From Lunularia cruciata (taxonomy: Eukaryota; Streptophyta; Marchantiopsida; Lunulariales; Lunulariaceae), in the NCBI GenBank assembly GCA_948567375.1, contig OX419757.1, positions 47,492,001 through 47,556,000 of the forward strand: a stretch of DNA of 64,000 bases, in the 5' to 3' direction. Below, piece by piece: positions 45,284 through 57,400 of the stretch; positions within the stretch are counted from its first letter, which is position 1; each line of letters starts with the position of its first letter. Made by a program: the position numbers and the translations under genes. The notes under the pieces are model-generated. The model was given only the letters and a program-made list of their open reading frames with translations. It was not told the DNA's origin and made no database searches.

Positions 45284-46911
45284 TCAACGCTTACCCCCAG
45301 GACCTCCGCTTTTGGCTTTAGGAGCCGCTGCCCTGGTGGCCGCAGGTTTACCACTTCCCTTCGACGTCTTCACAAGAGCTTCCTTCTTTGCCTTCTTGTC
45401 ATCTTTAGTCTTCTTGACTCTCTCCTTGATTTCACTATTACGCAGATAAACATTAAACATATTCGTGAAATTAGAGGTAACATCAGATCAGATCACAGGG
45501 TGAACTACTGATTTTGGAAATTCATGCCGAGGGCGGTATCAGTGATGCCGGAAAACAACGGAACGTTGCTTGACTGCAATTTATGGTTCATTTCAGCTTG
45601 TTACACGAAGGAAATGACAACATACCGAAGAGCAGCTTCACGAGCAGCAGCACGAACTTCCGTCTTCTCTGATCGCTTCTTCTGGATAACCTCCAAAGAA
45701 GCACCGACGATAGACCTCGAGTAGGGCTTGCTGGTAGTTCTTCTTTTTCTTTTCACGGCCTCGGATGTAAGATCCTGGTAATAAGAGAAAGACGTCTCAA
45801 ACACCACAGGCGAAATAAAAAAAAACACGGCGCAAACTTGACGGAAGCTCGGGGCGCTCTAACATGAAGGAAGACTCACCTTCTTATGCGCCTTTCTGTA
45901 GAGAGCAGTCCAGCATAGCTTGGCTGGTTTCAGGCGGTTGTGGAAGTAGCGCTTGCATTTCGAGTTGACGAAAAGAAAAACCTAAAACGAACATAGAGAT
46001 AGGTGAGAAGATATGATCCTTGCTCTTTGAGTATGAGAGGATAAAGGTTTTAAGTATTCATTCTAAACATAATCCTCCATTAGAAGTTAACCTACCTGAG
46101 AATCACTTCGGATGAACCTGATACCCCTGCCGGGGTATATTTTCGCACCGCTGAAGCGGCACAACTCCGTCCTGCGGACCAAACTCCAATTGTCAAAGAT
46201 CTGAGCTACATTTAACAGTTGAGATTACATGGGACTAGGTTGATTGAGAGATAGCAGTCGAGATAACACATCAATTCTTCTGTACTTTAACTTCTAAATC
46301 TCAGTACGTTCATCCATGCAGAGGTACATGGAACGTAAATACGGGGATGAGATGGTCGTTTGGATCAGTGAGCCTGGGTTAGAGAAAGATCTCCACAACG
46401 AGAAAGTGACCCTGACGAGTTTTCAGCCCTGCCAGATTTAAGGGTCCAAGCAGGAAATCTCCAATCCGCTTGGTGGGTTATTAGGTCCGGAAACAAACAT
46501 GAATCTCCCCTAATCTCCCTACAGTGTCACACCTCAACTTAGGTCTAAAGTAGACTTGACACCCTGCGAGCTAAGCCGAACTAAATCTGCTTCAATCTAC
46601 TAAACTCCATGCAACAAAAAACTCGCACACCGCCGTGTCGCGTTCTGGCAATCGTTCCACGCTTTCCATCAACTCCAGCTCAAAACTCTCCCGTCACAAG
46701 GGTGAAAGAAAAATTCGACAATCTGCCCCCAAGAATTGTAAGATCCATTCCATAACATGTTGACAAGATGAATTCATCTCCTAGACTCTGATGGTTTCCC
46801 ACTCGGTAAGCCTACCGCTTTCACACCTGCAATTTATCACATTCTACCATTCCACCACAGAAGAAACACCGATTCCAATGTAAAACACCTTCTAACTCAC
46901 TTGAGCACCAT
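45284..46911 (-). CDS. RPL24: 60S ribosomal protein L24 (eL24), 5 exons
   Basis: Minus-strand exons 46,901-46,911 (only ATG GTG CTC AA), 46,096-46,171, 45,880-45,981, 45,626-45,774 and 45,284-45,434. They total 489 nt, 162 residues, close to other plant eL24 proteins (about 164). Conserved stretches: [50 protein letters not shown], then the basic region [18 protein letters not shown] and a Lys/Ala-rich tail ending SGGPGGKR. eL24 is a cytosolic large-subunit protein that bridges to the small subunit; plant eL24 also aids reinitiation after upstream ORFs. The intact frame and consensus splice sites indicate a functional gene. A telomere-box motif upstream fits ribosomal protein promoters. Confidence 0.96.
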
Positions 46912-47734
46912 CGTAGACGATTAGTTCGTCCAACCAAGCTGTTTGATGAAAAACGGTGGCGACGGCGAACGTATGTTGCCTCCCAAAATCGCCTGAAGAG
47001 AAAAGACTCTGGAAGGTGGTCGGACGAGATCTATAACCAGAGCAAAGGAGCCGTCTATTCGCTGACAGAAGGACGACAACTCACAGCTCTCTAAGTGAAA
47101 CCCTAACCTCATAATCCCTTACCCCTATGAACTACACGCGAATCTAACCCTGATCCCAGTTAACGCTACCATGGTTAACAAGCTGGAAACTCCCGGCGCG
47201 GGAACTCACGTAGTTTGGCTAACTCCGCGCCTGTGGTCGAGCCTTCGAGAATTGATGTGTCGGAACAGATACTCCGAGAAATCAATCAGTGTTGTCGATT
47301 TTGAGAATGATAATTAATTTTGAGATCGTGTAGAAAGTTTATGCTTTTGCTAAGGGACTCTGTGAATGTGATGGAGACCAATGTGAGTATAGATCGGGCT
47401 TCCAGGAGAAGAAAAACTTGCTTTTATCAGCTGTTGTGCAATTTTCGAGGTTGAAATCCTGAAGTTAATGCCTTCGTGAAATAGTTGGAGTTGAGCTTTT
47501 AATCTGTTAATTTGTTTTGGAAATTTTTGAACGGAATTGGAATAGTATATTTGGACATTCGTCCTGCATTTTTTGTCGTTGTCATGATTTCTCCATACTA
47601 CGAAATTATCTGAGGGCGCGCACGAGAATGAAGAATTGTAAGCTGATAAAATTCTTTGTGAATTTGATTTCACGTTGCATTCGATGTTTGCTGCATCGAA
47701 GCTAGATCTTTACTAGCTGAGCTGAGTTACGCAG
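46912..47734. promoter_or_regulatory. Head-to-head promoter region, RPL24 (-) and IWR1-like (+)
   Basis: The two start regions face away from each other with about 0.8 kb between coding parts, including 5' UTRs. On the minus strand AGGGTTT (plus-strand AAACCCTAA, 47,098-47,106) is a telobox, a motif common just upstream of plant ribosomal protein and translation genes. A minus-strand ORF at 46,921-47,112 (MRLGF start) lies in the presumed RPL24 leader and may be only an upstream ORF. The first coding exon of the IWR1-like gene should also lie here but was not identified. Confidence 0.55.
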
Positions 47735-50700
47735 GTTCACCAAGCCAGCACATCCAGCTCCGAGAGGCCAACGGTGGTGCGAGTAAAAAGGAAGCGCGAT
47801 GATGAACCTATTGAATCGCTCTGTGAGTCCTGTCTCTTTGTTTCCTCAGTGGCCTTTAATGGGGTTAAAGTCCAGAAAATTTCATCACAGCTTGTACAAA
47901 GTTGAGCGATACGGAAAGCTCTCAGGTTTTCGTTATGGTGAAATTGGTTCCAAATGCGGATGGTGGTACAGTAAATGTGAAAGTCTGCCAGTTATATTTT
48001 CTTCTAAATCATTCGTTTTGATAGATCTTGAAGATCAAAATTATCTGTTATCCAATAAAATCCTGAATAGATGTGATGACGAGCACATGATCAAACTCAA
48101 GGAGCTAAGGGATGCTGTGCGTTAGATGCTCAACTTCACAAGCTCAGTGACAGTAAGGAGCCCAGTGCATGTTGAATTTCTGGCATATTTATGCTGTTTG
48201 GTATGTAGGCACTACTTTCTCATACGAAGGGAATGTGCTGCTTGTGATGCAGGGGTGGAAGTGACCACCAGACCTACCAAGCGCCATGAACTCGACTTTC
48301 GCAAGTTGTCGTTGGATGCTCCAAGGGGTGTCCAAGGTGTGTGCTATGCTAGTTTACATGTTTGGGACAAGTTCTAAATTTCCACATGTAGGAGATCAGC
48401 CAGAATACTGCTGGTTGGACCTCATATTAACTGAATAGGCACACTGTCCGACCCTTGCCAGTATGCTCACCCGATGGTATTGTCATTTACCAGACAACTT
48501 GGTACCAACGAAATTACTGTTCCGCCGTGTTGAAAGTTTGAGTGCTTCTAGGGTCAAAGACCTCTCGCTGCCTCAACTACTTCTGGTAAGATATAAACAT
48601 TTACGTTGTCTTGTACAGAGGAAGCATGATAGATACGTCCACTAGATTTCTCGTTCATATTGTTTTTGTTTATTTGCATGCCGGTTCTTGTTTGGACTTT
48701 GCTTTTCCTCTGGTAAGTGCTTTCACGACATAGTTCACGGAGCTTTTACGCACGCAGTGCTTTGCATCTTGTTGACCGTCCGGGGTTGTACCTAGTTGCT
48801 AGATATGCCATAATGTCATACCGTCGACGCTGAGGACAGTCCGATGTTTTTTCCACCGCTCACGTTTCAGAGGGCCACCTGTGCTCTTTCCTGGTTCTGT
48901 GGTGCAGAATGTAAAAGAGAAAAAACGACCACGGGACACATTCGACATCAGTCAAAATAAGAAGACTAAGGTATGAATGTGCACCAAACGGAGGTGTCAT
49001 CTCTACAGAAGACGGTCAAACATGCGCCGTAAGCTGAAGTTCAGTTGGTCGATACTAAGAATGTGATGCATAACCTTTATCAGTTGTAGGTTAAAGCGAA
49101 GCAAATGTTGTTGTAAGCATTGTGTCAATACTTGGGGAAGACACAAGGATTTAGGAGAGTTCTCGTACCTGGATTTACTTCATGGTTTTTGCGAGACATT
49201 TCCACGGCAAGAAACTCCCCTCTTTCGCATTAGTCTGTTACAAAAGAAAGCACTAGTTGAGCCCGAGAATTCACCCGTCGCTTTCCGGGATTCAAATAAC
49301 CCATCTGAGATCCCCAGTGGTAATACTTGATTGCTTCCGGATCTTTATGATTGCGAATTAAGACGCTTTCCCGTAGTTTGCTTAGCTGGTAAGGTTACTA
49401 TCTATCATCAGTCGTGTATTCGTTAAAGTTACAACTCTTTTGCCTTTTCATCACAGGATTTTCCAAGAACTGCACGGTTCGAACAAGTATGGAAAAGTCG
49501 AAGGAAAGAGAAACTTGAAGCTGAGGAAGATACTTCAGGACGAGAACTTTTCCACTTATACGACGTTGTCCGTGTGGACAACGAAGCAGAGAGTGCAGAG
49601 AAAGCTTCGAGGCGCGAGAAAGCAAAGAGGTATCTCTCAGCCAGTCATAATTCGTCTGTTTCTCAAACCAGCTTGAATATAGAATATTTTAGGACAATAT
49701 GGATTTCGATACAAGTGGTGAGTACCGGCAAAATCATCTCCGTCCTTGCTGATATCCCGAGTCTCTCCTTGTCATTTGATAGATCTCCCTATTTTGAAGG
49801 AAAATTTTAGTTTTGAAGTTCTTTTCATCATTTTGTTCGAACTTGTTCTTCTTTCTCGCTCTCGACCTTCTCTTTTTGGGTTATTTCATAACGATATGGC
49901 AAAACTTCTCTGTCCTTCACATGGACTCACGTTCCTTAGCTTCTGTCCTCCTTCGCTGTCCCCTTTTCTCTTATCCTCCCTTACTGTCCTCCTTACACCT
50001 TATTGCTCTCTTCAAAACTAGGAAGGTCTCATAGGGCTTTTTCTCACAGACATGACATTTCTGCGCAGGGAAGCAGAATTGACAGAGGGCCAGTTGCTCT
50101 GCAACTATCTTCCTCTCTTAAGAGAACATCTCCCAGAACTTGCTGCCGAAATTGATGCTACTGCAGCCTCTGCATCCACGTCCTCTAAGACTGGTAATGT
50201 TCATGTCAAGACCTTTTATGAGTATATCCAACTTAATCAGAAAGGTTTGTTGATGGACGAAAAAGGTCTTATATTGTTGAATTTGAACGAAAATAATGGC
50301 CTATCCAAAAAATTGCGAATGATGGTTACGTTGTAGACCTCCAACTTGAGAGAGGTAGCCCTGAAGATGAGGAAGAGGATCTTTGTTCACTACGGTAATT
50401 GCAGAACTGGGATTCCATCAAGTAGCTGGTTTGGCAAACGACTATATCTTCGTGATACGGTGCACATGGATGATATGAGCAGTGAAGTCCACGGCCTGTA
50501 TGGTGAAGACAACTGTCAAGTAACCGAGCAGCAAAGTTCTCAAGTCCAAGTTGATTATCAAAACATCGTAACTTCTCGTTTAACTCAGCATGGAATGTAG
50601 ACAAGTAAGAACACATCTAACATCGTTCCGAATGCATCACAGATATTACTGTAGAAGAGTATGTTTATGATGTATATACACTGGACGAGGAGATGGACGA

Positions 50701-51526
50701 CGATGATGAAGCTGAAGCTTCCTATCCAACGTAAGTACACGCATTTGAATCTGACTTGCTGTGTAGGAGGGCACATATGACGCTCCCCGCCGACTATATA
50801 CCTGCTGTTGAGCAGTCCCCTCTCCCTGGCCACTTTTCTATCTATCCTCCATGTACCTTGAGATAGCGTGGTGAATCTAGTATGTATAGTATACCTAGTA
50901 TAGGAAGCTTGCTTATGCAACCCCTGAGAAGGAGTGTTGCCTGCAGTCCTTTTCTTCCATTCCAAACAACTCAAGTGTTGCAAGCTATAGTGACCAGAAT
51001 TATGATCATCACGTACCCCCTTAAGTTTTGTAGTCAGAGATAGCCTGAGGTCACTGACCGTCAGAGCTCCTGCTTCAATAACAATGCAGAGAATATTGAC
51101 GAAGGCTTTCTCTGTGTGATGCAGAATTCAAGTGATGCATAACGATGATTATGACCCGCGAGATTTGAAAGACTCTGATTACGACAGCGAAGATTCTAAT
51201 GGTATGTTTTCCTTCCACTCGGAGTCTGGAAGGGCCTAATGGTGTCCAAGATTCATTGCCCGTAAATCACCTTATCGTTTACTGTGTCTGTACACGCGCA
51301 TATACCACTTACTGATTGCTCGTATTGGCACGGTGGTGCTTGAGCAGACGAGAACAACCCCAATAACGATTATCCAGAAGAAGAGGACGAATATCCTGGG
51401 GATGGCAACCAGAGTGACACGAGCAGTTTTGACTTCACAGAAGTGGATCCGTATACTGAAGGCACTGAAGAATACGACATCACAGTTTCTGATGACGAAA
51501 GGGACATTTGGAAACCCCGTAAGTGA
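47735..51526 (+). CDS. IWR1/SLC7A6OS (RDM4/DMS4)-like Pol II nuclear import factor, start codon not located
   Basis: Exons that can be placed: 47,735-47,822 (SERPTVVRVKRKRDDEP), 48,253-48,336 (VEVTTRPTKRHELDF), 48,494-48,585 (KLLFRRVESLS), 48,908-48,970, 49,457-49,629 (ARFEQVWKSRRKEK, ELFHLYDVVRVD), 50,069-50,193 (NYLPLLREHLPE), one starting after TTGTAG near 50,336, 50,643-50,730 (EEYVYDVYTLDEEMDDDDE), 51,125-51,201 and 51,348-51,526, ending PYTEGTEEYDITVSDDER and DIWKPRK-stop. The basic N-terminus, the DVVRVD block and the acidic Tyr/Asp C-terminus are the IWR1 pattern. IWR1 proteins bind assembled RNA polymerase II and carry it into the nucleus; the Arabidopsis homologue also supports RNA-directed DNA methylation. 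The first exon (ATG) lies upstream of 47,735 behind an intron, and exon borders between 50,336 and 50,643 are uncertain. Confidence 0.85.
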
Positions 51527-52194
51527 TGTGTAGGTTATTCTACTTCGACTAGCGCCTAGCCCGGTTAATTACGATTGCCATCCAAAACTTTTGGAGTGCT
51601 GTCGTCACACTCAGAATTTTAGTATGCTGATAAATGTCAATTATGTAGCAAGAAAGAAAATAAATCGCGAATGTCTAGCTGTTTGCGTTAGATCTGCTTT
51701 TATGAAGTGCTTGTGATATGAGAGAATTCAGTACTCTTCCTCCTTTGTGTGGCGATTTCCACAAAAAGAGAAGAAGTCGACCACCATCATTGCCATTTCA
51801 TATCTGCCGAATGGGCAAATCACTGTACTACGTACAAAAGAAAGAAGCATGGGAAGGAGTGGCACTCTAACCTGTAACCACTATAAGACCTGAACTAGTC
51901 GACAGGGATGGATCAGGTCGACGGCGATACTGTAGTCGGGCAACTGGTTTTGGTTATCGACCACCTCTAGGTGGGTTTCAAAGCCCGCCAGTCTCGACGT
52001 GGCAGGCCGTCAATTCACGGATTGCCAAAGAAGAGAGCAGATTTTTCGATGGGACGTCTATTCCCTCTTTCTTAAGCACCTCCAGCTCCACTCTCTTAAA
52101 CCGGGCTGGACATCTCTAGAGACGGGACACGCGGTGACTACTACACTCGGCAACATAGTTCGGGACTTTCCACTTTCAGTATAGACACAGGCAG
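51527..52194. other. Gap between IWR1-like gene and next exons
   Basis: Coding-like segments occur in several frames (for example GYRPPLGGFQSPPVSTWQAV at about 51,945-52,005), but I could not join them to the following gene. They may be its upstream exons. Confidence 0.3.
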
Positions 52195-53176
52195 GATGCA
52201 CTTGCAAACATGCAGAAGTTGAAAACCCCATTAAAGCTCGAGTATGCGGTTGAGCACCCCACAGTTGCCCTTAAAGGACTCTATGAGCAGATGATTACTG
52301 TCAGGTACTATATCTCCTAAACGCTGGAATAATGACCAGTAACCTTCCAGCCAATTTAACTATCCAGATTCCTTAAACCAAATACAGGGAACAAATGGAA
52401 AACTCTCATTTCTCATATCACATTTACCCTCACATGAGTTGATATCTGGACATGTAGGCTTAACCATTTGCCATTGGACCCATAAACTTCAAACATCTAC
52501 ATGAACATATCAATCACATTTCTTTTAGCAACATAGAATGTACTATTCCTATCAGATCTCTCAAAGTATAATCTCCTTGAAATTGACTGGAACAATTATA
52601 ACTCTTCTTCTCTGACTAAACTGGCAGTAATATCAGTAGATCCAACGATGTTGTTATTAAGGATGACACAATCTATTATACTGGATCGATAATCTTTTAC
52701 TAGCTATAAAATATAGCCTAAGTTCCCGATTCACTTCCATTCGCTGATGCATTGCAGATGATATCTTCCCACATGAAAGATTCAAAGGACATTTCCACCT
52801 TTCCATACATTTCGTTGCTAGTGCACGTGCCTTCATGATTTCTTCACGCATCAAGATCCCTTTTCCCTTTCCATGCAAGCTCTGTTTCCTTCATCCTGAA
52901 AATGTCAATAACTCCATAATCAGGAACCCATTTTAACTGCAGGATTGTACAGAATGTGGGTTCACAGTCTGTACAAGATCAAAGAGGATCCAAACGAATC
53001 AGCACTAAGTCGTTCATTAGAGCTACTAAAATGGGTAAGTTGCTCCTTCCGTGAATGACACAGAATGATCATTATATACATATTCTGGTTTATGTAAACT
53101 TGCAAAGCGGTTTCTTTACATTATATTAAATTTATTTTTTGCTTTTGCATTATCAGGTCTAGTGAAAGATCTATAG
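52195..53176 (+). CDS. Unidentified gene, 3' exons
   Basis: Three segments join in frame through GT..AG introns: 52,195-52,304 (MQKLKTPLKLEYAVEHP, then KGLYEQMITV), 52,943-53,034 (VQNVGSQSVQDQRGSKRIST) and 53,157-53,176 (LVKDL and stop at 53,174). Phases fit at both junctions. I do not recognise the family. A 5' exon might be the ORF at 51,999-52,140 that could end in a GT donor, but this is uncertain. It lies 0.7 kb downstream of the IWR1-like stop on the same strand and appears separate because that frame ends in TGA. Confidence 0.4.
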
Positions 53177-53850
53177 TAGTGTGCAAGTGAACAGAACCAA
53201 GCTCAGATGAGAGTTGGAGGCGAGAAAAACTATTTATTTTGTCAACTGTTTTGGTTTTTCTTTCAAGACTTTTTACTTCTCATCATTTTGATTTCTCGCT
53301 GTTCTTTTAACGTGTAGATGATACAAAAGTGAATATTAGACATCATAGAAATGCACAAGGTCTATTTTCACTATGTCAGGCGAGCTGATTATGGATGGAT
53401 TTACAAAAAGATAAATCTATTGTGGCATTGAAGTGCTACCTTCTGTCAAAATGTGAATGAAATGAGTAAATTACGGAGTTTGAATGGTGGATTGGATAAG
53501 ACTGTGGTGGCGAATCAACCAGACTGAGTGTGGCTCGTAGTTCTGACAAGACTAGGAAGCCATTTAAACCACTCTGAGTAGCGCTCACTCGAGTCTTCTA
53601 GATTGTCATGAGCGAGCCACCCTGTAAATGTATGATTCTTGAGTTGATTGTATAATTTAGAGCAATCGTCAGAGTCAACTTGGCATCCAGCTGGTCAGTT
53701 CTAGTACTTCAGGAAGGCTCTGCCGAAATCCAAGCTTGTTCTCTTTTTTATCTTCAGGTTCCGTAAAGGTACTTCTGATCCAGGAACTTGTGTACTTGTG
53801 TACTTGTGTTATCAAGAAGGTATTGGCATTGAAGGTGTTCAGCCCGAGCG

Positions 53851-54998
53851 ATGAAGACTGATAAACAGTTCCTCCTGATCCTCTTCCACTTTCTTACTTA
53901 TACCTGTCGGGAAAGAGCGCAGTCAGCCGTCATAGTTATAACCCGCACTAGTACTAAAAACTGCATCACAGATATCACATACACCATCCCACCTCTAATT
54001 ACTGACTGCTGTCTGCCTGAGAGCAATCTCGATGGTCCTATCGTAAATTTTGTTCCCCTGCGTGATATTTATCGTCCCAAAATCCCAAAAATCAGGAAAG
54101 CTTTGCAGTGCTTGAAGGGAAAGGAGCTCAGAACCTACACGAAGAAACTGGACAGGGGCTACAAACTGATAAGTTACTCCCACAAGACGATACACGTTCT
54201 TAGTACCAGCAAAATCAAATCCATTGTGGCTATGCCAGTGGCAACTTTATCCAAAACGGACTTGATGCAACCAGTAATTTCACCATCGATATCCATTTCA
54301 GCTGGCTATTTCTCCCATGGCACCGCATATTTCTCCACTTTCACGAGATGATCTTGGCCAAACTACTCGACGACCCTCACTTCGTTCTCCACTTTTGGAA
54401 TTTCGACAACGGCATCACTGGGTCTAAAGAACACAGATCTGGTTGCTATGAAGTTGGCCATTTCTTTCCTCAGATCCACAACGACCCATCTAAACAGACG
54501 TACGATCGCAATGGCTCCTTCCGGGCCTTCAACTTACGTGTGGATCTTACGATCTCTCCTATCGGCGATCCTCCATTACTTTCTACTGATATCGCTGTTC
54601 CGAGGAACCAAGAGCTAATGAACTTCTAATTGGTGAAAGCAGGCAATAACTCGAGAAACGTCTTTGGGCTGGATTTCAAGTGTGAAGATCCCCGAAACAT
54701 AGAGAGATCGGGATGCGGATCTTTGGAGTTCAATCCACACAACAATATGCACACTTGGATCGGAGGAGCACATCTAATTGCACCTGCTCCATTAAATCCG
54801 TTGTTTTACACCTTCCACACGAATATTTATCGGTTGTGGGACATTTAGTATAAGTTGGGTAAAGAGCATACGGATCCAACGAGTCCCGATTTCTTGGAAG
54901 CAACGTTTTTGTTTTGGGATGAGAATGCGGTTATTAGGAGGATTAAAGTTAAGGACACATCGAGTTTGAAGCTTTTGGATACAGCTATCAAGATGTGA
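53851..54998 (+). pseudogene. Polyphenol oxidase (tyrosinase family) pseudogene
   Basis: It starts with a signal-peptide-like MKTDKQFLLILFHFLTYTC, followed by TIPPLITDCCLPE, as in bryophyte-type polyphenol oxidases. A frameshift near 54,200 leads to HCGYASGNFIQNG and FSWLFLPWHRIFLHFHEMI (copper A region), FWNFDNG, then CGSLEFNPHNNMHTWIG (copper B) and NPLFYTFHTNIYRLW, then DFLEATFLFWDENAVIRRIK. The family binds two coppers and oxidises phenols to quinones. Defects: the frameshift; TAA at 54,627 and TAG at 54,846; the thioether Cys of HCxxC replaced by Ala; and, in the last copper B motif, Asp to Asn, His to Phe and Asp to Tyr. The copy stops soon after the central domain; most of the C-terminal shielding domain is missing or in an unrecognised exon. 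Confidence 0.85.
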
Positions 54999-56587
54999 CG
55001 ACGACAGCTGGATTTTCTACTGCAACACCACGAACAACAATGTTACCAGGGCCAATCCTCACTAGAAGCTGTGTAACCAAGAAAAGAATTGGAGTTGGAT
55101 GCCTACTATTGTCTAATGGGGTGAAGTCAACGGGAAATATTCCACTGGTAACTAGCACATTCTAGAATTTATGATCCAAGGATAGGCTATATGATAGATT
55201 ATAATATGTTTCTGATCGTGTGTTTCGGATAGAATTTACTGACCGCAAACTATGTCATGTGACGTATAAGACTCTGAATCTACAAAATCTTGATTCATTT
55301 CCACTTCGCACCTTCTTCCCTTACCAATAGCTGATGTCTGGTAATATGTCCTCTGTAACATCCCCATCGGCTTAACCACCTCGTCTCTTAATATTTGTTT
55401 TCTTCGAACATTTGATGGATTACTAACCAGTAACTTGATTTCCCGGACGTATGAATTTGATTCTTCTCATCCTCAACCACAGGATGCCGCTTAACCATGA
55501 ACATGCAATCAAAATATTAAAACAACCGTCACCCCTAGTCAAGAGTAATTAGGAGAATCTTGATCTCACATGTGTGGTTTCCTCCTACTTATCAACTAAA
55601 TCTGAAGCACTGAAATTCGATATATTCATCACTATCTTAAACTGTACGAGCTCAAACCAGGAGGATATGTTCATCCCTCAGGTATAAGAGTCAGAGAACC
55701 CTTCAAGTTCACGAAATCAAGATCCAAACAGTAATTGCATAATCCGCAGAACGGTCGCTTGGTCTACTTAAGGTTCATGGATTGAAATCAAACAATGCCA
55801 CGAGAGATAAGAAATAGAGTCTGAGAGCTAAACGAGGGGCAAATAGTCCAATTTCTATCGAGATGGACTTAGGAGGACCTACTTGGCATTGCAGTTGCGA
55901 AGCTCAATTGCTCCTGTCATGTGTTAGAACTCACACATCACGAACTTGGATCAAGTATTGGAGGGACTCAGTCTAGAGTTGCAATCTAGATTTTGATAGA
56001 CTTTCTTTTATATTCAGGTGAAGGCCATCAAAACGTCTGATAACGGCAAATGAAGATTACATAGAGTTACGCATGCGTTGTAGAATCTGATCCACCACTG
56101 CATGTCGAATTTCGTCCCACTGGAATTGTAGTAAGACTCTAATATCAAAAATACTTTATTCTTCACGAAGATTCCATTTACCTCTAAAGGTGCAAACATC
56201 AGGGTGCTAGGAAGTATCACCATTTGTCCGTTAACGTCGTACTCCCAAGGAGGCAAAGGTGTGTTTCACAATTTGGGAAAATCTGATCAAACTACCCCCC
56301 ATAGATTGATGGATGATAACATGAATGTTCAAAACTTGGGTACAAGAGTTCCATATCACAACAGGATGGGGAATAAATAGCAACCTTTGAAACATAATGA
56401 ACCCAAGATTATACGACGCTAAACTGTACAAATCAGTATGGTTTGTTGTAGCATATGTGGGATGAAGTACGCCTTGCGGTCACAATTCTCTATCTTCGGT
56501 CCTATCCTTCGCTGATTAGTTAAAGAGCAGCCCCGGCCTAGACTTCTCGACGGAGGGAACTCCCCGTCAATCTGCTCACCCGGTTAG
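54999..56587. other. Intergenic, no supported gene
   Basis: Fragments such as NWSWMPTIV (about 55,090) might be remnants of the oxidase C-terminus, but this is weak. Minus-strand ORFs at 56,014-56,256 and 56,231-56,431 show no family features I recognise. Confidence 0.4.
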
Positions 56588-56735
56588 TACTTAGGTGTGC
56601 AGTAGGGCAGATTTCTCCTTTAGACTATTTCTCCAATTGGAGCTTAGCCCCATGTTACTTTTTTGTCTCTTCATTGTACGGCTTGATGGGGTCTTCCCAT
56701 CCTTCGTGTTTTCTCCGCGGTAACCCTTTTCTTTC
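56588..56735 (+). mobile_element. 5'-truncated fragment of the R2-like element (3' end only)
   Basis: ACTTAGGTGTGCAGTAGGGC through CTTGATGGGGTCTTCCCATC to CCGCGGTAACCCTTTTC matches 36,507-36,640, covering the last codons, stop and 3' tail. Small length differences and scattered substitutions are present. Truncation at the 5' side with a preserved 3' end is the usual outcome of incomplete target-primed reverse transcription. Confidence 0.88.
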
Positions 56736-57400
56736 GTTAGTATTTCCCAGAAGCATCTAGTTACGATTAAGACAGACCGTGATCAAAAAGCAAAGTATCT
56801 GAGTACCTTCTCTAAGCTTTGAGGTTTTTTATAACTTATATGGGAAACCCACGTGAATTTCTCGAACGACAGGTTAATACAGTCCAAATACAGTCCCAGC
56901 TTTCTGTTATATCTCCTTCACACAACAAGTTTATCACAAGGTTATCGTCATCGTTTACTATTGATGGCATATCACATGCGTTATGCAGATCCCATGATAA
57001 CGATCCGATGTGGTGGGTAATCGTCTAACTTAGAAATAAGAACAATAATGATATCAAGTTGACTTCAGAAATGAAAAGATTATTCATGTCACTTAACCAC
57101 ATTGGATGTCTGCTTTGACAGATACCCGTAAGGCATTTGACCATATCATCATACGATCGATGTGAAATGCCCACCAGGTCTTATGGGTGTAGGTACGACT
57201 AATTCTTCTTCTGCACTATAGTCATGGGCCGATCCTGTCCGTAGTCGTGGACCTGCAAAGTTCAGTCTATAAAGTATCCATCCTACTAAGTACAAAACTG
57301 AAGTTGAAAGTTTTGTTCACATTTTAATTTCTACACAGTTAAGAGCAAATAAAGTACTCTTTAGATCATAGAGTACTGTGTGAAGGCAGTCTTTACGTGA
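56736..57400. other. Intergenic, no supported gene
   Basis: Unique-looking sequence without recognisable motifs. A 69-codon plus-strand ORF at 56,819-57,028 has no supporting context. Confidence 0.4.
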
